Shown here piece after piece: positions 30,412-38,067 of a stretch of 39,800 nt of DNA. Source of the stretch: Bacteroidota bacterium (GTDB lineage Bacteria > Bacteroidota > Bacteroidia > 2-12-FULL-35-15); assembly GCA_023251805.1 (NCBI GenBank), contig JAHEYB010000021.1, forward strand, positions 13,797-53,596. The letters are read 5' to 3'. How positions within the stretch are numbered: position 1 is the first letter of the stretch; each line of letters starts with the position of its first letter. The notes under the pieces were generated by a model, which ran no database searches, was not told the origin of the DNA, and saw nothing but the letters and a program-made list of their open reading frames with translations. The position numbers and the translations under genes are program-made.

Positions 30412-32454
30412 TTAACGAATTGTTTTCAATTGTTGTAAAAGCATTTTTGCTTGCTCGTTCTTAGGATTTTTATCCAGCACTCGTTTTAGAAACACTTGCG
30501 CTTCTTTGTAGTGCTTTTTATAGACATTTAATCCTGCAATGTTCATCAATAGCGATTCATAATCAGGATCCAATTTCAAAGCACGATTGTATAGCTCTTC
30601 TGCTTTTGCAACATTGCCTTTGAGCAAGTTTGCATAACCTAAGTTATTGATGGCTGGAACGTATTTAGGGTTTTCAATGACTACATAATTAAGTGCTTTA
30701 ATTGCATCTTCTGTTCGTTCCATGGCCAACATTACTGCACCGAGTTTATTTCTAAATTCTGGGTTCTTTGGAGCCAAATCAATGGCACGGCCATAAAAAC
30801 TAAAAGCGGATGATAAATCACCTAAATTATAGTATGCTTCGCCAATTCTGTATGCAGTCCAAGCATTTGAATTATCCCATGATTTTGCATTCAAAGGCTT
30901 TTTCAACTCATCGATATTGCCTACCATAGTTAAATAAGATATTACTTTTTTATAGTCTCCTTTTATAAAATTCAAGTGAACGAGCAATTCAAAATTTCTT
31001 TCAACATCCGCTTTTGTTTTGTCTGACAAATAAAACTCCGCTGAGTCTAAATACGCTTCATTATATTCAAACTTATCATACTGTTGAATGTATGCTTTTG
31101 CTTTGGTATAATTATCTGGATTTTTTTCATTGATGGCATACAAGCCAATGAACTCTTTTATTTTCTGTACTTCCCCTTTCTTCATTGGTTTACGAATGTA
31201 ATGATCATGAACACTCACGTGAGGAATATCAATCGAGCCTGATTTTGGCATATGACAACTAACACAATTGTCTTGTACTTTGATTCGCACACTTTCTTTT
31301 TCGGAGCATAAATCATTTTTAGTGCTCGCACTGTGGCAATTCTTGCATGCATTATTAAAAACTTCTTTTCCTGTTGTTTTTACACTCACATGAGGGTTAT
31401 GGCAAGTGACACAGGTGAGTGAATTTTTGTAGGGACGTAATGACGTTTTATCCGTCTCCGGTTTGAAACTCTTGATGAAACACTGGCTTTGTTTCAATCG
31501 ATCAGCGTGAGAAGCCATAATAAATTCATCGTCCGCATTTTTGTATCGAGGCAAAAAAGTAGTCATGTAATCCGACAATTTCATACCGGGCTTAAAATCG
31601 AAAAATGACTTTCCATCTTTTAAAACAGTGTTTCCTTGCAAGTGGCAACGCTGACAAACATCAAATTGCAAATCGATGGGCAGTTTACCGGGATTCACAA
31701 TTGAATAATCAATGTATTTAGATGTGTCTATTTTAGCACCTGTAGAACGCTGCTCAACATGAATGCTTCCCGGACCATGGCAACGTTCACAACTGATTCC
31801 TTCGGGCAACCCAACAAATTTATTTTCGGAGCCGCTCTCAAATTCAGGTAATGAATTGTGACAACTCATGCATTCTAATCCAATCTTTCTTGAAAAACGT
31901 GTATTGAATCCATTCTCAAATCCCGGTGGAAAATCCCATGTTCCTTTTTGCGTGTAATACGTCATGGGCATTTGATGCAAATAACCGTTTGTATTGTAAA
32001 TGTGCGAATTGGTATGTTGACCCGAACCAATAATGTAATCAACCTTTTCAATACGTTTGTACACAGTGTCATTGCCTTTCAAGCGAAACTCCATAATTTT
32101 TAAACTATCTCCATCCCAAAATGGATGGTAATAAAAATCTTGAAACTTATCATAAATCACCGTATGCTTGTCGAGCTTCGCAGAACTTTTTTTCTTACTT
32201 GCAACATCAAAGCTTTTGCCCATTCCTGTTTCAATAAAGGAATTATAAATATCTTGGTGACAAAGCATACACTTACTCATTCCAATATATTTGGCAGAAT
32301 CAGAATGATTTAAATAAGTAATTCCTGAATTGAAATTTTCGGTCGTAGTTTCTTTGGATTTAGAATCTCCACAATAAACAATTGCAACAATTGCAATTGA
32401 AAAAGAAATAAAGGAGAAAATATTGCGAAAAGAAATTTTCATATTATAATTCAA
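30412..32454 (-). CDS. Seven-haem c-type cytochrome lipoprotein with C-terminal TPR repeats
   Basis: This is a 680-residue exported protein. The hydrophobic N-terminus ends ..AIVAIVYC, with C28 a likely lipidation site. Seven CxxCH haem sites follow: C62, C195, C222, C267, C348, C370 and C397 (numbered from the ATG at 32452-32454; a second ATG four codons on is equally possible). The context, GLECMSCHN, ISCERCHGPGS and LTCVTCHNPH, is that of cytochrome c554-like multihaem proteins. A lone C325 in SQCFIKS is also conserved-looking. The last 160 residues or so are TPR units (AFSFYGRAIDLAPKNPEFRN, AEELYNRALKLDPDYESLLM). It probably faces the periplasm or outer surface and moves electrons or reduces a nitrogen or sulfur compound; the substrate is not readable. 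It is transcribed alone. Confidence 0.9.
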   Translation of the reverse strand: MNYNMKISFRNIFSFISFSIAIVAIVYCGDSKSKETTTENFNSGITYLNHSDSAKYIGMSKCMLCHQDIYNSFIETGMGKSFDVASKKKSSAKLDKHTVIYDKFQDFYYHPFWDGDSLKIMEFRLKGNDTVYKRIEKVDYIIGSGQHTNSHIYNTNGYLHQMPMTYYTQKGTWDFPPGFENGFNTRFSRKIGLECMSCHNSLPEFESGSENKFVGLPEGISCERCHGPGSIHVEQRSTGAKIDTSKYIDYSIVNPGKLPIDLQFDVCQRCHLQGNTVLKDGKSFFDFKPGMKLSDYMTTFLPRYKNADDEFIMASHADRLKQSQCFIKSFKPETDKTSLRPYKNSLTCVTCHNPHVSVKTTGKEVFNNACKNCHSASTKNDLCSEKESVRIKVQDNCVSCHMPKSGSIDIPHVSVHDHYIRKPMKKGEVQKIKEFIGLYAINEKNPDNYTKAKAYIQQYDKFEYNEAYLDSAEFYLSDKTKADVERNFELLVHLNFIKGDYKKVISYLTMVGNIDELKKPLNAKSWDNSNAWTAYRIGEAYYNLGDLSSAFSFYGRAIDLAPKNPEFRNKLGAVMLAMERTEDAIKALNYVVIENPKYVPAINNLGYANLLKGNVAKAEELYNRALKLDPDYESLLMNIAGLNVYKKHYKEAQVFLKRVLDKNPKNEQAKMLLQQLKTIR

Positions 32455-32462
32455 CTAACAGT

Positions 32463-32541
32463 CTTCGACAACGGTTATGCTGAGCAAAGTCGAGCAACTC
32501 AGACTGAAAGACACAATCGTCACACTGAGCGTAGTCGAATG
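32463..32541 (+). repeat. Dispersed imperfect palindrome, copy 4, plus degenerate copies
   Basis: CGTCACACTGAGCGTAGTCG at 32518-32537 continues AATG. Just before it are partial relatives, CTTCGACAACGG (32463-32474) and CTGAGCAAAGTCGAG (32480-32494). They fill the space between the cytochrome gene start and the GNAT gene stop. Confidence 0.75.
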
Positions 32542-32563
32542 TATGGTCGCATCTGGTCATTTT

Positions 32564-33085
32564 TTATTCTCTAATTTTTTGTAACAACAATTCATCTTTA
32601 AATTTATCTCCATCTCGCACCCATTGCTTTTTCATTCCTGTAATTTGAAAACCCTGTTTCTGAAACAACAAAACACTTGCTTCATTGTCTATTGTTATGT
32701 TACAATACAATTGATGAAGATTTAAAATTGAAAAACAATAGTCCATCAAAACAGTTAATGCATCAAAAGCATATCCTTTTTTTCTATCTGTTTTTTCTGC
32801 TATCAAAATTCCAACTCCGGCACGTAAATGTGTTGGGTCAAAATCAAAAAGATCAATACTTCCTACCGCTCTATTTTCTTCATTACAAATGATTAATCGT
32901 AATTGTTTCACCGAATAAATATCCTGATGAGCACTTGCAATGTATTGCTCGAGCACAAAACGTGAATAGGGCGTTTGTGTATTGCTCACATTCCAAGTAT
33001 CTGTGTCATTTTCCCATTGATACAATACATCAATATCAGAAGGCTCTATGGCACGAAGGGAAACATATTGTCCTTTTAGTTTCAT
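32564..33085 (-). CDS. GNAT-family N-acetyltransferase
   Basis: This is a 173-residue acetyltransferase of the RimJ/RimL/SpeG-like group (Acetyltransf_3). It opens LKGQYVSLRAIEPSDIDVLYQW, has NRAVGSIDLFDFDPTHLRAGVGI for strands 3-4 with the acetyl-CoA loop AEKTDRKKGYAFDALTVL, then HQLYCNITIDNEASVLLFQKQGF and a final GDKFKDELLL. The substrate (a protein N-terminus, polyamine or small amine) cannot be told. Its ATG overlaps the stop of the unknown gene at 33085-33636 by one base (TAATG), so it is the last gene of the dapF operon. The dapF-GNAT association is familiar in Bacteroidota. Confidence 0.92.
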   Translation of the reverse strand: MKLKGQYVSLRAIEPSDIDVLYQWENDTDTWNVSNTQTPYSRFVLEQYIASAHQDIYSVKQLRLIICNEENRAVGSIDLFDFDPTHLRAGVGILIAEKTDRKKGYAFDALTVLMDYCFSILNLHQLYCNITIDNEASVLLFQKQGFQITGMKKQWVRDGDKFKDELLLQKIRE

Positions 33086-33636
33086 TAGTTCTTAAATTCA
33101 ATTCTAACTTGATTTATTCCTGTATTTATTTCTTTTAATGTATAAACAGGTAATCGATACCCTTCCTCGTCTATATTCATTGAACTTGAATTTTCAATCA
33201 ACCCTTCACGTTCTAACTTTGGAAGCAATTCAAATAAATAATTCACCTCTTTCATTGACACAGAATAAACTTCTTCAAAAAAGAGTTTAATCGGACTTAA
33301 ACAAGTAGCAACACCAACATCCACCCTTTCGTACTTCTGAACATTGGCAACAAAATGCTCCGACAAATAAACTGCACTAAAAGTTGGGTGCGATTTAATT
33401 TTTATAAATAAAGTTGGTATTTTTCGAATCGTAGAATTTTTAAGCAACGTAAAAACAGGAACATGAATATCTTGCCCCTTAATTGATAATGAATAATATT
33501 TGCCATCAATCACTAAACCAATGTGCGGAGGAATACGAGTAGCATGAATCACGACAATGTAAATACCTTTCTGCAATTTTTTTTCTTCAAATTGCTCTTC
33601 AATTTTCAATTGATATGTTGCAGACTCTTGAATCAT
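33085..33636 (-). CDS. Hypothetical protein, 183 residues, coupled to dapF and GNAT
   Basis: I do not recognise this family. From the ATG at 33634-33636 the protein has 183 residues; an upstream in-frame ATG lies inside dapF and is rejected. The N-terminal two thirds look beta-rich (GIYIVVIHATRIPPHIGLVI near 24-43, GKYYSLSIKGQDIHVPVF near 45-62), a helical stretch follows (MKEVNYLFELLPKLEREGLI), and the end is again strand-like. There is no signal peptide or clear membrane span. Both junctions are one-base TAATG overlaps, with dapF before and GNAT after, so the three proteins are made together. The tight coupling suggests a role near diaminopimelate or envelope metabolism, but this is inference only. 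Confidence 0.7.
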   Translation of the reverse strand: MIQESATYQLKIEEQFEEKKLQKGIYIVVIHATRIPPHIGLVIDGKYYSLSIKGQDIHVPVFTLLKNSTIRKIPTLFIKIKSHPTFSAVYLSEHFVANVQKYERVDVGVATCLSPIKLFFEEVYSVSMKEVNYLFELLPKLEREGLIENSSSMNIDEEGYRLPVYTLKEINTGINQVRIEFKN

Positions 33637-34418
33637 TATATAGTTATTTCTCCTTTGTATACAAATGTGGCAGGGCCTTCCAACCAAATATCTGTGAAAG
33701 AATTATCGGGATGTTTTGTGAATTTCACCTTCAATTTCCCACCCAATGTTTTAATATCACAATAGTCGGTAGCAGTGGAAACGTTTTTTAAGGACGCCAC
33801 CAAAGCAGCTGCCGTTACGCCTGTTCCACAAGAATATGTTTCGTCTTCTACCCCTCGTTCGTACGTTCGTACAAACAATTCATTCAATTCTTTTTCAATG
33901 AAGTTAACATTTGTTCCTTTTTCTTTAAACCGCTCACTGTTTCTTATTCTTTTTCCTTCCTCAAACACTTTGTAATTTTTCACATTGCTCACAAAAGCAA
34001 CATAATGTGGCGAACCGGTATTTAAATAAGAAAAATCGGCATTTACTTCAACTTTGCTGACATTATTCATTTTTAAACTTATGAATCCTGTATTTACCAA
34101 AGCCTCATGCTCACCATCTGACGCTAAAAAATGTGCCTTGGTTTTAACAAGTCCCAATGTTCTTGCAAACTCAACAATACAGCGTCCACCATTCCCACAC
34201 ATACTACTTTCATTTCCATCGGAATTATAATATACCATCTCAAAGTCGTAACCAATTTTTGATTGCAATAACATCAGGCCATCAGCACCAATTCCAAATC
34301 GCCTGTCACAAATTTTAGCAACCAACTCATTGTCAGGACGATTAAATCTCATTTCCCTATTGTCTATGAGAATAAAATCATTTCCTGTTCCCTGATATTT
34401 AGAAAAGCTAATTTTCAT
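33636..34418 (-). CDS. dapF: Diaminopimelate epimerase
   Basis: DapF converts LL- to meso-diaminopimelate for lysine and peptidoglycan. The 260-residue protein has the opening FSKYQGTGNDFILIDNR (5-21), CGNGGRC (74-80) with catalytic C74, the middle GSPHYVAFV, and the second catalytic C197 in YSCGTGVTAAAL. The protein is slightly short for the family but has all key residues. It is the second gene of a four-gene unit (234-residue membrane protein, dapF, 183-residue unknown, GNAT). It begins two bases after the upstream stop and shares one base with the next start. The C-terminal fragment of dapA, an earlier step of the same pathway, lies at the right edge of the window. Confidence 0.96.
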   Translation of the reverse strand: MKISFSKYQGTGNDFILIDNREMRFNRPDNELVAKICDRRFGIGADGLMLLQSKIGYDFEMVYYNSDGNESSMCGNGGRCIVEFARTLGLVKTKAHFLASDGEHEALVNTGFISLKMNNVSKVEVNADFSYLNTGSPHYVAFVSNVKNYKVFEEGKRIRNSERFKEKGTNVNFIEKELNELFVRTYERGVEDETYSCGTGVTAAALVASLKNVSTATDYCDIKTLGGKLKVKFTKHPDNSFTDIWLEGPATFVYKGEITI

Positions 34419-34420
34419 TT

Positions 34421-35125
34421 TTATTTTAATCTACTAATTATCAACTCGTCAGTAATTCTTTCGTAAGGCTTAAAATCACCGGAAGTATCCAAACGATAAA
34501 CAAATGATGAACTCTTTAAATACATCACATCATCTAATTTAAAAACTTTCAATCCTTCGGGTGATGACACTCCATAAACGATTAATTTATATTTACTCAT
34601 CTTATAGCCCTTATAATTCAAGGGGGAAGACCAAAATTCGATGTTTAAAAATTGTTTAGATGAATTTCTGTCATCTTTTATTCCGCTTACTTTCATAAGC
34701 AAAGAATCTTTTCCAGTAATTTTAGCAACGGGATCCATATTGATGACTTCCAAAGTTTTTGTTGAAAGTAATTCATCCTTTCGCACAACTACATCATCAG
34801 ATGAAGGATTTTCAAGTATAAGAGAATCTTTTTCGATTTTAGTCGAATCCGATTTCACAACAACCCCTTCCGAATCATTTTCTTCTTTAGAGGTTTGTAC
34901 CGTTTTTACTTTTTGTTTTTTTTCTTTTTCGGGATTAACGTTTGACTGATTTGTCTCCGGCTCCGTAACTTTACTATCAGAAGAAAAATTACCCGATAGC
35001 GATTTATAAAAATTTAATTCTTTAAAGTAATCATCCAGCTTGAAAATAAAAAATCCTCCGGCAACAATAAGTCCGACTAAAATTCCAACAATAAAGCCCT
35101 GCGATTTTTCTTTAAAACTGCTCAT
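34421..35125 (-). CDS. Hypothetical single-span membrane protein, 234 residues
   Basis: This protein is unrecognised. A short cytoplasmic N-terminus (MSSFKEKSQG) is followed by one membrane helix (FIVGILVGLIVAGGFFIF, 11-28). A low-complexity Ser/Lys/Glu/Asp-rich linker (about 46-120) then joins a C-terminal domain of about 110 residues, with strand-like stretches QFLNIEFWSSPLNYKGYKM and KLIVYGVSSPEGLKVFKLDD. The layout, an anchored periplasmic domain on a flexible charged tether, suits an envelope protein. It heads the dapF operon, with two bases between its stop and the dapF ATG, and is divergent from the HtrA protease gene. A cell-wall role is a guess from the neighbours. Confidence 0.7.
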   Translation of the reverse strand: MSSFKEKSQGFIVGILVGLIVAGGFFIFKLDDYFKELNFYKSLSGNFSSDSKVTEPETNQSNVNPEKEKKQKVKTVQTSKEENDSEGVVVKSDSTKIEKDSLILENPSSDDVVVRKDELLSTKTLEVINMDPVAKITGKDSLLMKVSGIKDDRNSSKQFLNIEFWSSPLNYKGYKMSKYKLIVYGVSSPEGLKVFKLDDVMYLKSSSFVYRLDTSGDFKPYERITDELIISRLK

Positions 35126-35236
35126 AAAATTTTGTGCAAATTTTTGACTTTTTATAAATCTTGTGTAAAGTTAAACAACCTTTGCAATCTGCTGTTAAAG
35201 TATGTTAAAAATAAATGACAAAAATAATATAGGAAC

Positions 35237-35244
35237 TAAATTTG
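35237..35244 (+). promoter_or_regulatory. -7 promoter box, htrA-like gene
   Basis: TAAATTTG matches TAnnTTTG and lies 54 bases before the ATG at 35299. No TTTG -33 element is apparent. It sits in the 173-base spacer divergent from the 234-residue protein gene. Confidence 0.5.
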
Positions 35245-35298
35245 TGTTACTAATTGAGTTAAATTTCATTATATTAAAAACAATTAAAAACAAGTAGT

Positions 35299-36765
35299 AT
35301 GAAAAAGATTTTAGGAGTATTTGCAATTGCTGGAATTGGTGGTTTTACCGCTCTTGGTCTTAATCACCTTTTAAACAAGCAATCCGATGTTCAATCATCA
35401 CAAATGGCATATCAAATGCCTGTGAATTATGTAAAACTTCCGGGTGCAAGCGCTCCGGAACTGGCAGTAGATTTCACAACCGCTGCAGCCTCTTCGGTTC
35501 ATTCGGTTGTGAACGTCAAAACAACCTATCCGTTAGAAACTCAAAATGAATATTTATATGACCCTTTCCGTGATTTTTTTGGGCTTCATGGGCAACGACA
35601 GCCACAAATGGCTCCTATGTCAACAGGTTCAGGAGTAATCATTTCTCAAGATGGTTATATTGCTACCAACAACCATGTGGTAGAAGGCGCTGATAAGATT
35701 GAAGTAACGTTGGATGATAAACGGAGCTATACTGCAGAAATAATAGGAAGAGACCCTTCAACCGATTTGGCTTTATTGAAGATTAAAGAAGAAGGATTGA
35801 AATTTATCTCTTATGGAAATTCGGATGACGTAAAAGTTGGTGAATGGGCCTTGGCTGTGGGGAATCCATTTAATTTGACTTCCACTGTAACAGCCGGTAT
35901 TATAAGTGCAAAAGGAAGAAATATTAATATTTTGTCGAACGACCAATCAAAAGGACAATTTCCTGTTGAAGCCTACTTGCAAACCGATGCAGCTGTAAAT
36001 CCGGGTAACAGCGGTGGCGCTTTGGTAAATGCTAAAGGAGAATTAATCGGAATTAACTCTGCTATTGCTTCCAATACAGGTTCTTACACAGGGTATTCTT
36101 TTGCTATACCTGTTAATTTGGCTAGAAAAGTAGTTGCCGATTTATTGGAATTTGGTGAAGTTCAACGCGCTTTTATTGGCCTAAGCATTGCTGATTTGGA
36201 TGGGAAATTAGCGAAAGAAAAAAGCATTAACCATATCAAAGGTGTTTTTGTAAAAGGAGTTATTGCTGGTGGTTCAGGGGAAGATGCCGGGATAAAAGAA
36301 GGCGATGTAGTTACAAAAATAGGAGAAGCGGAAGTAAATAATGTTCCCGAATTGCAAGAACAAATTAGCAGATATCGTCCCGGGAACAAAATCAATGTGA
36401 CACTCAATCGTAACAATCAGGAGAAAATACTATCTGTTGTTTTGAAAAATAAAGATGGTAATACAGATGTTGTTTTAAAACCTAAAGTGGAAGTTGTGTC
36501 CACGCTTGGAGCTACTTTTGAAGACATTACAAAAGATGATATGAAAAAGTTAGGTATCGAAAATGGATTGAAAGTAACAAAGCTTGGAGCAGGAAAACTT
36601 TTAAGTGCCGGAATCAAAGAAGGATTTATTATTACCAATGTTGATAAAAAGAAAATTACAACAATTGAGGACATTAAAATTACATTGGAAAACAAAAAAG
36701 GTGGAGTATTAATTGAAGGTATTTATCCAAACGGTATGAGAGCCTATTATGGTTTTGGGTTGTAG
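35299..36765 (+). CDS. Deg/HtrA-family periplasmic serine protease
   Basis: This is a 488-residue trypsin-fold protease and chaperone of the envelope. The N-terminal hydrophobic stretch (ILGVFAIAGIGGFTALGL) is a signal or anchor. The protease domain carries the full triad: H126 in ATNNHVVEG, D156 in DPSTDLALLKI and S238 in NPGNSGGALVN. Two PDZ regions follow (about 285-375, with GVFVKGVIAGGSGEDAGIKEGDVV, and about 395-488, ending LKVTKLGAGKLLSAGIKEGF). It should degrade misfolded periplasmic proteins and respond to envelope stress. The gene has a TAAATTTG box upstream and a perfect terminator hairpin downstream, so it is monocistronic. DegP-type and DegQ-type forms cannot be told apart here. 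Confidence 0.94.
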   Translation: MKKILGVFAIAGIGGFTALGLNHLLNKQSDVQSSQMAYQMPVNYVKLPGASAPELAVDFTTAAASSVHSVVNVKTTYPLETQNEYLYDPFRDFFGLHGQRQPQMAPMSTGSGVIISQDGYIATNNHVVEGADKIEVTLDDKRSYTAEIIGRDPSTDLALLKIKEEGLKFISYGNSDDVKVGEWALAVGNPFNLTSTVTAGIISAKGRNINILSNDQSKGQFPVEAYLQTDAAVNPGNSGGALVNAKGELIGINSAIASNTGSYTGYSFAIPVNLARKVVADLLEFGEVQRAFIGLSIADLDGKLAKEKSINHIKGVFVKGVIAGGSGEDAGIKEGDVVTKIGEAEVNNVPELQEQISRYRPGNKINVTLNRNNQEKILSVVLKNKDGNTDVVLKPKVEVVSTLGATFEDITKDDMKKLGIENGLKVTKLGAGKLLSAGIKEGFIITNVDKKKITTIEDIKITLENKKGGVLIEGIYPNGMRAYYGFGL

Positions 36766-36808
36766 CTAAATTCTTTTTACTAACAGATAAAAATATTTTA
36801 TCGACAAT

Positions 36809-36833
36809 AAAAGGCTCTTTATAGAGCCTTTTT
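36809..36833 (+). terminator. Intrinsic terminator after the htrA-like gene
   Basis: AAAAGGCTCT (36809-36818) pairs perfectly with AGAGCCTTTT (36823-36832) around TTAT, followed by T. It lies 44 bases after the protease stop. Confidence 0.93.
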
Positions 36834-36903
36834 AGTACTCAGTCTAATTATTTGTAAATTACTAACAATCAATTAGTTCCAAAAGATATTTTAAGATATA
36901 ATA

Positions 36904-36936
36904 TTTGTAAAAACAAGGAGTTTTAAACTACCTTTG
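36904..36936 (+). promoter_or_regulatory. Promoter of the primary sigma factor gene
   Basis: TTTG (36904-36907), a 21-base spacer and TACCTTTG (36929-36936) together form a full Bacteroidota promoter. The ATG follows 39 bases after the -7 box. Confidence 0.7.
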
Positions 36937-36974
36937 TACTCGAATTAATCATCTTTTAAACTCAAAAACAGTCT

Positions 36975-37838
36975 ATGAGACAACTCAAAATAACCAAATC
37001 AATTACCAATCGCGAGAGTGCTTCTTTGGATAAATACCTTCAGGAAATTGGTCGCGAAGAGTTGATTACCGCAGAAGAAGAAGTAATATTAGCAGTAAAA
37101 ATCAGAGCGGGAGATCAGGTAGCGCTAGAAAAATTAACTAAGTCTAATTTGCGTTTCGTAGTTTCGGTTGCAAAACAATATCAAAATCAAGGTTTAAGTT
37201 TACCCGATTTAATTAATGAAGGAAATTTAGGATTAATTAAAGCAGCGAAACGTTTTGATGAAACACGCGGTTTTAAATTTATCTCTTATGCTGTTTGGTG
37301 GATTCGTCAATCTATTCTTCAGGCTTTAGCTGAACAATCACGTATTGTACGTTTACCGTTGAATCAAGTTGGTTCATTGAATAAAATTAACAAAGCATAT
37401 TCTCGCTTGGAACAACAATTCGAACGCGAACCAAGTGCCGAAGAATTATCGGAAATATTAGAACTTCCTCAAGATAAAGTTGCTGACACCATGAGAGTAT
37501 CCGGTCGTCACGTATCAATGGATGCTCCTTTTGTAAATGGAGAAGAGAATAGTCTTTTGGATGTATTGGTAAATCACGATTCACCGCGAGCCGACAATAT
37601 GCTGATGAACGAATCTTTACAAAGAGAAATTGAACGTTCATTATCAACATTAACAGAAAGAGAACGCGATGTAGTAAAATTATTTTTTGGAATCGGAATC
37701 AACCACGGATTAACGTTGGAAGAGATTGGTGCAAAATTCGATTTAACTCGTGAAAGAGTTCGCCAAATCAAAGAAAAAGCCATTCGTAGATTGCGTCATA
37801 ACTCCAGAAGCAAATTACTTAAAACATATTTGGGATAA
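36975..37838 (+). CDS. rpoD: Primary RNA polymerase sigma factor (sigma-70, Bacteroidota SigA/RpoD)
   Basis: This is a 287-residue housekeeping sigma factor of the short Bacteroidota type without the acidic region 1.1. The opening [20 protein letters not shown] leads to region 1.2 ([19 protein letters not shown]), region 2 with [37 protein letters not shown] and [16 protein letters not shown], region 3, and region 4 with [15 protein letters not shown] and the helix-turn-helix [20 protein letters not shown]. It directs polymerase to promoters of the TTTG/TAnnTTTG type seen throughout this window. The gene has its own well-formed promoter and a long-stem terminator, so it is transcribed alone. 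Confidence 0.96.
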   Translation: MRQLKITKSITNRESASLDKYLQEIGREELITAEEEVILAVKIRAGDQVALEKLTKSNLRFVVSVAKQYQNQGLSLPDLINEGNLGLIKAAKRFDETRGFKFISYAVWWIRQSILQALAEQSRIVRLPLNQVGSLNKINKAYSRLEQQFEREPSAEELSEILELPQDKVADTMRVSGRHVSMDAPFVNGEENSLLDVLVNHDSPRADNMLMNESLQREIERSLSTLTERERDVVKLFFGIGINHGLTLEEIGAKFDLTRERVRQIKEKAIRRLRHNSRSKLLKTYLG

Positions 37839-37859
37839 GTACTCCTCAAAGGTCAATGA

Positions 37860-37930
37860 AACCACACAAAAATCAGTTGAAAAAAAACAATAAGTTTAAC
37901 TGAGGTTTGTGTGGTTATTTTTTTATTTTT
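37860..37930 (+). terminator. Long-stem intrinsic terminator after rpoD
   Basis: A 19-base arm (37860-37878, beginning AACCACACAAA) pairs with 37898-37916 (ending TTTGTGTGGTT) at 17 of 19 positions around an A-rich 19-base loop. A T-rich tract follows to about 37930. It starts 22 bases after the rpoD stop. Confidence 0.9.
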
Positions 37931-37931
37931 A

Positions 37932-37961
37932 TTTCGATTTCTCGGCTTCGCTCGAAATCAC
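37932..37961 (+). repeat. Intergenic palindrome, CGATTTCTCGGCTTCGCTCG type
   Basis: The centre GATTTCTCGGCTTCGCTCGA continues AATCAC. ATTTC/GAAAT and CTCGG/CTCG-type pairing give an imperfect hairpin. It resembles the dispersed palindromes elsewhere in the window in its TTCGCTCGA core but is a separate type. Partial echoes (ATGACA, TCGAAATGACA) follow to about 38007. Confidence 0.6.
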
Positions 37962-38067
37962 AAATAGAACACTCAATATGACAAATAAGACAATCGAAAT
38001 GACAATTACTACTAATGATAGAACTAGCTAAACTAATAACAAATAACTAACAACAAACAACCGAGTT

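Noticed and set aside
33637..33687. Earlier in-frame ATG for the 183-residue protein
   Set aside because: It lies inside dapF; the ATG overlapping the dapF stop gives the same TAATG junction as the next gene.
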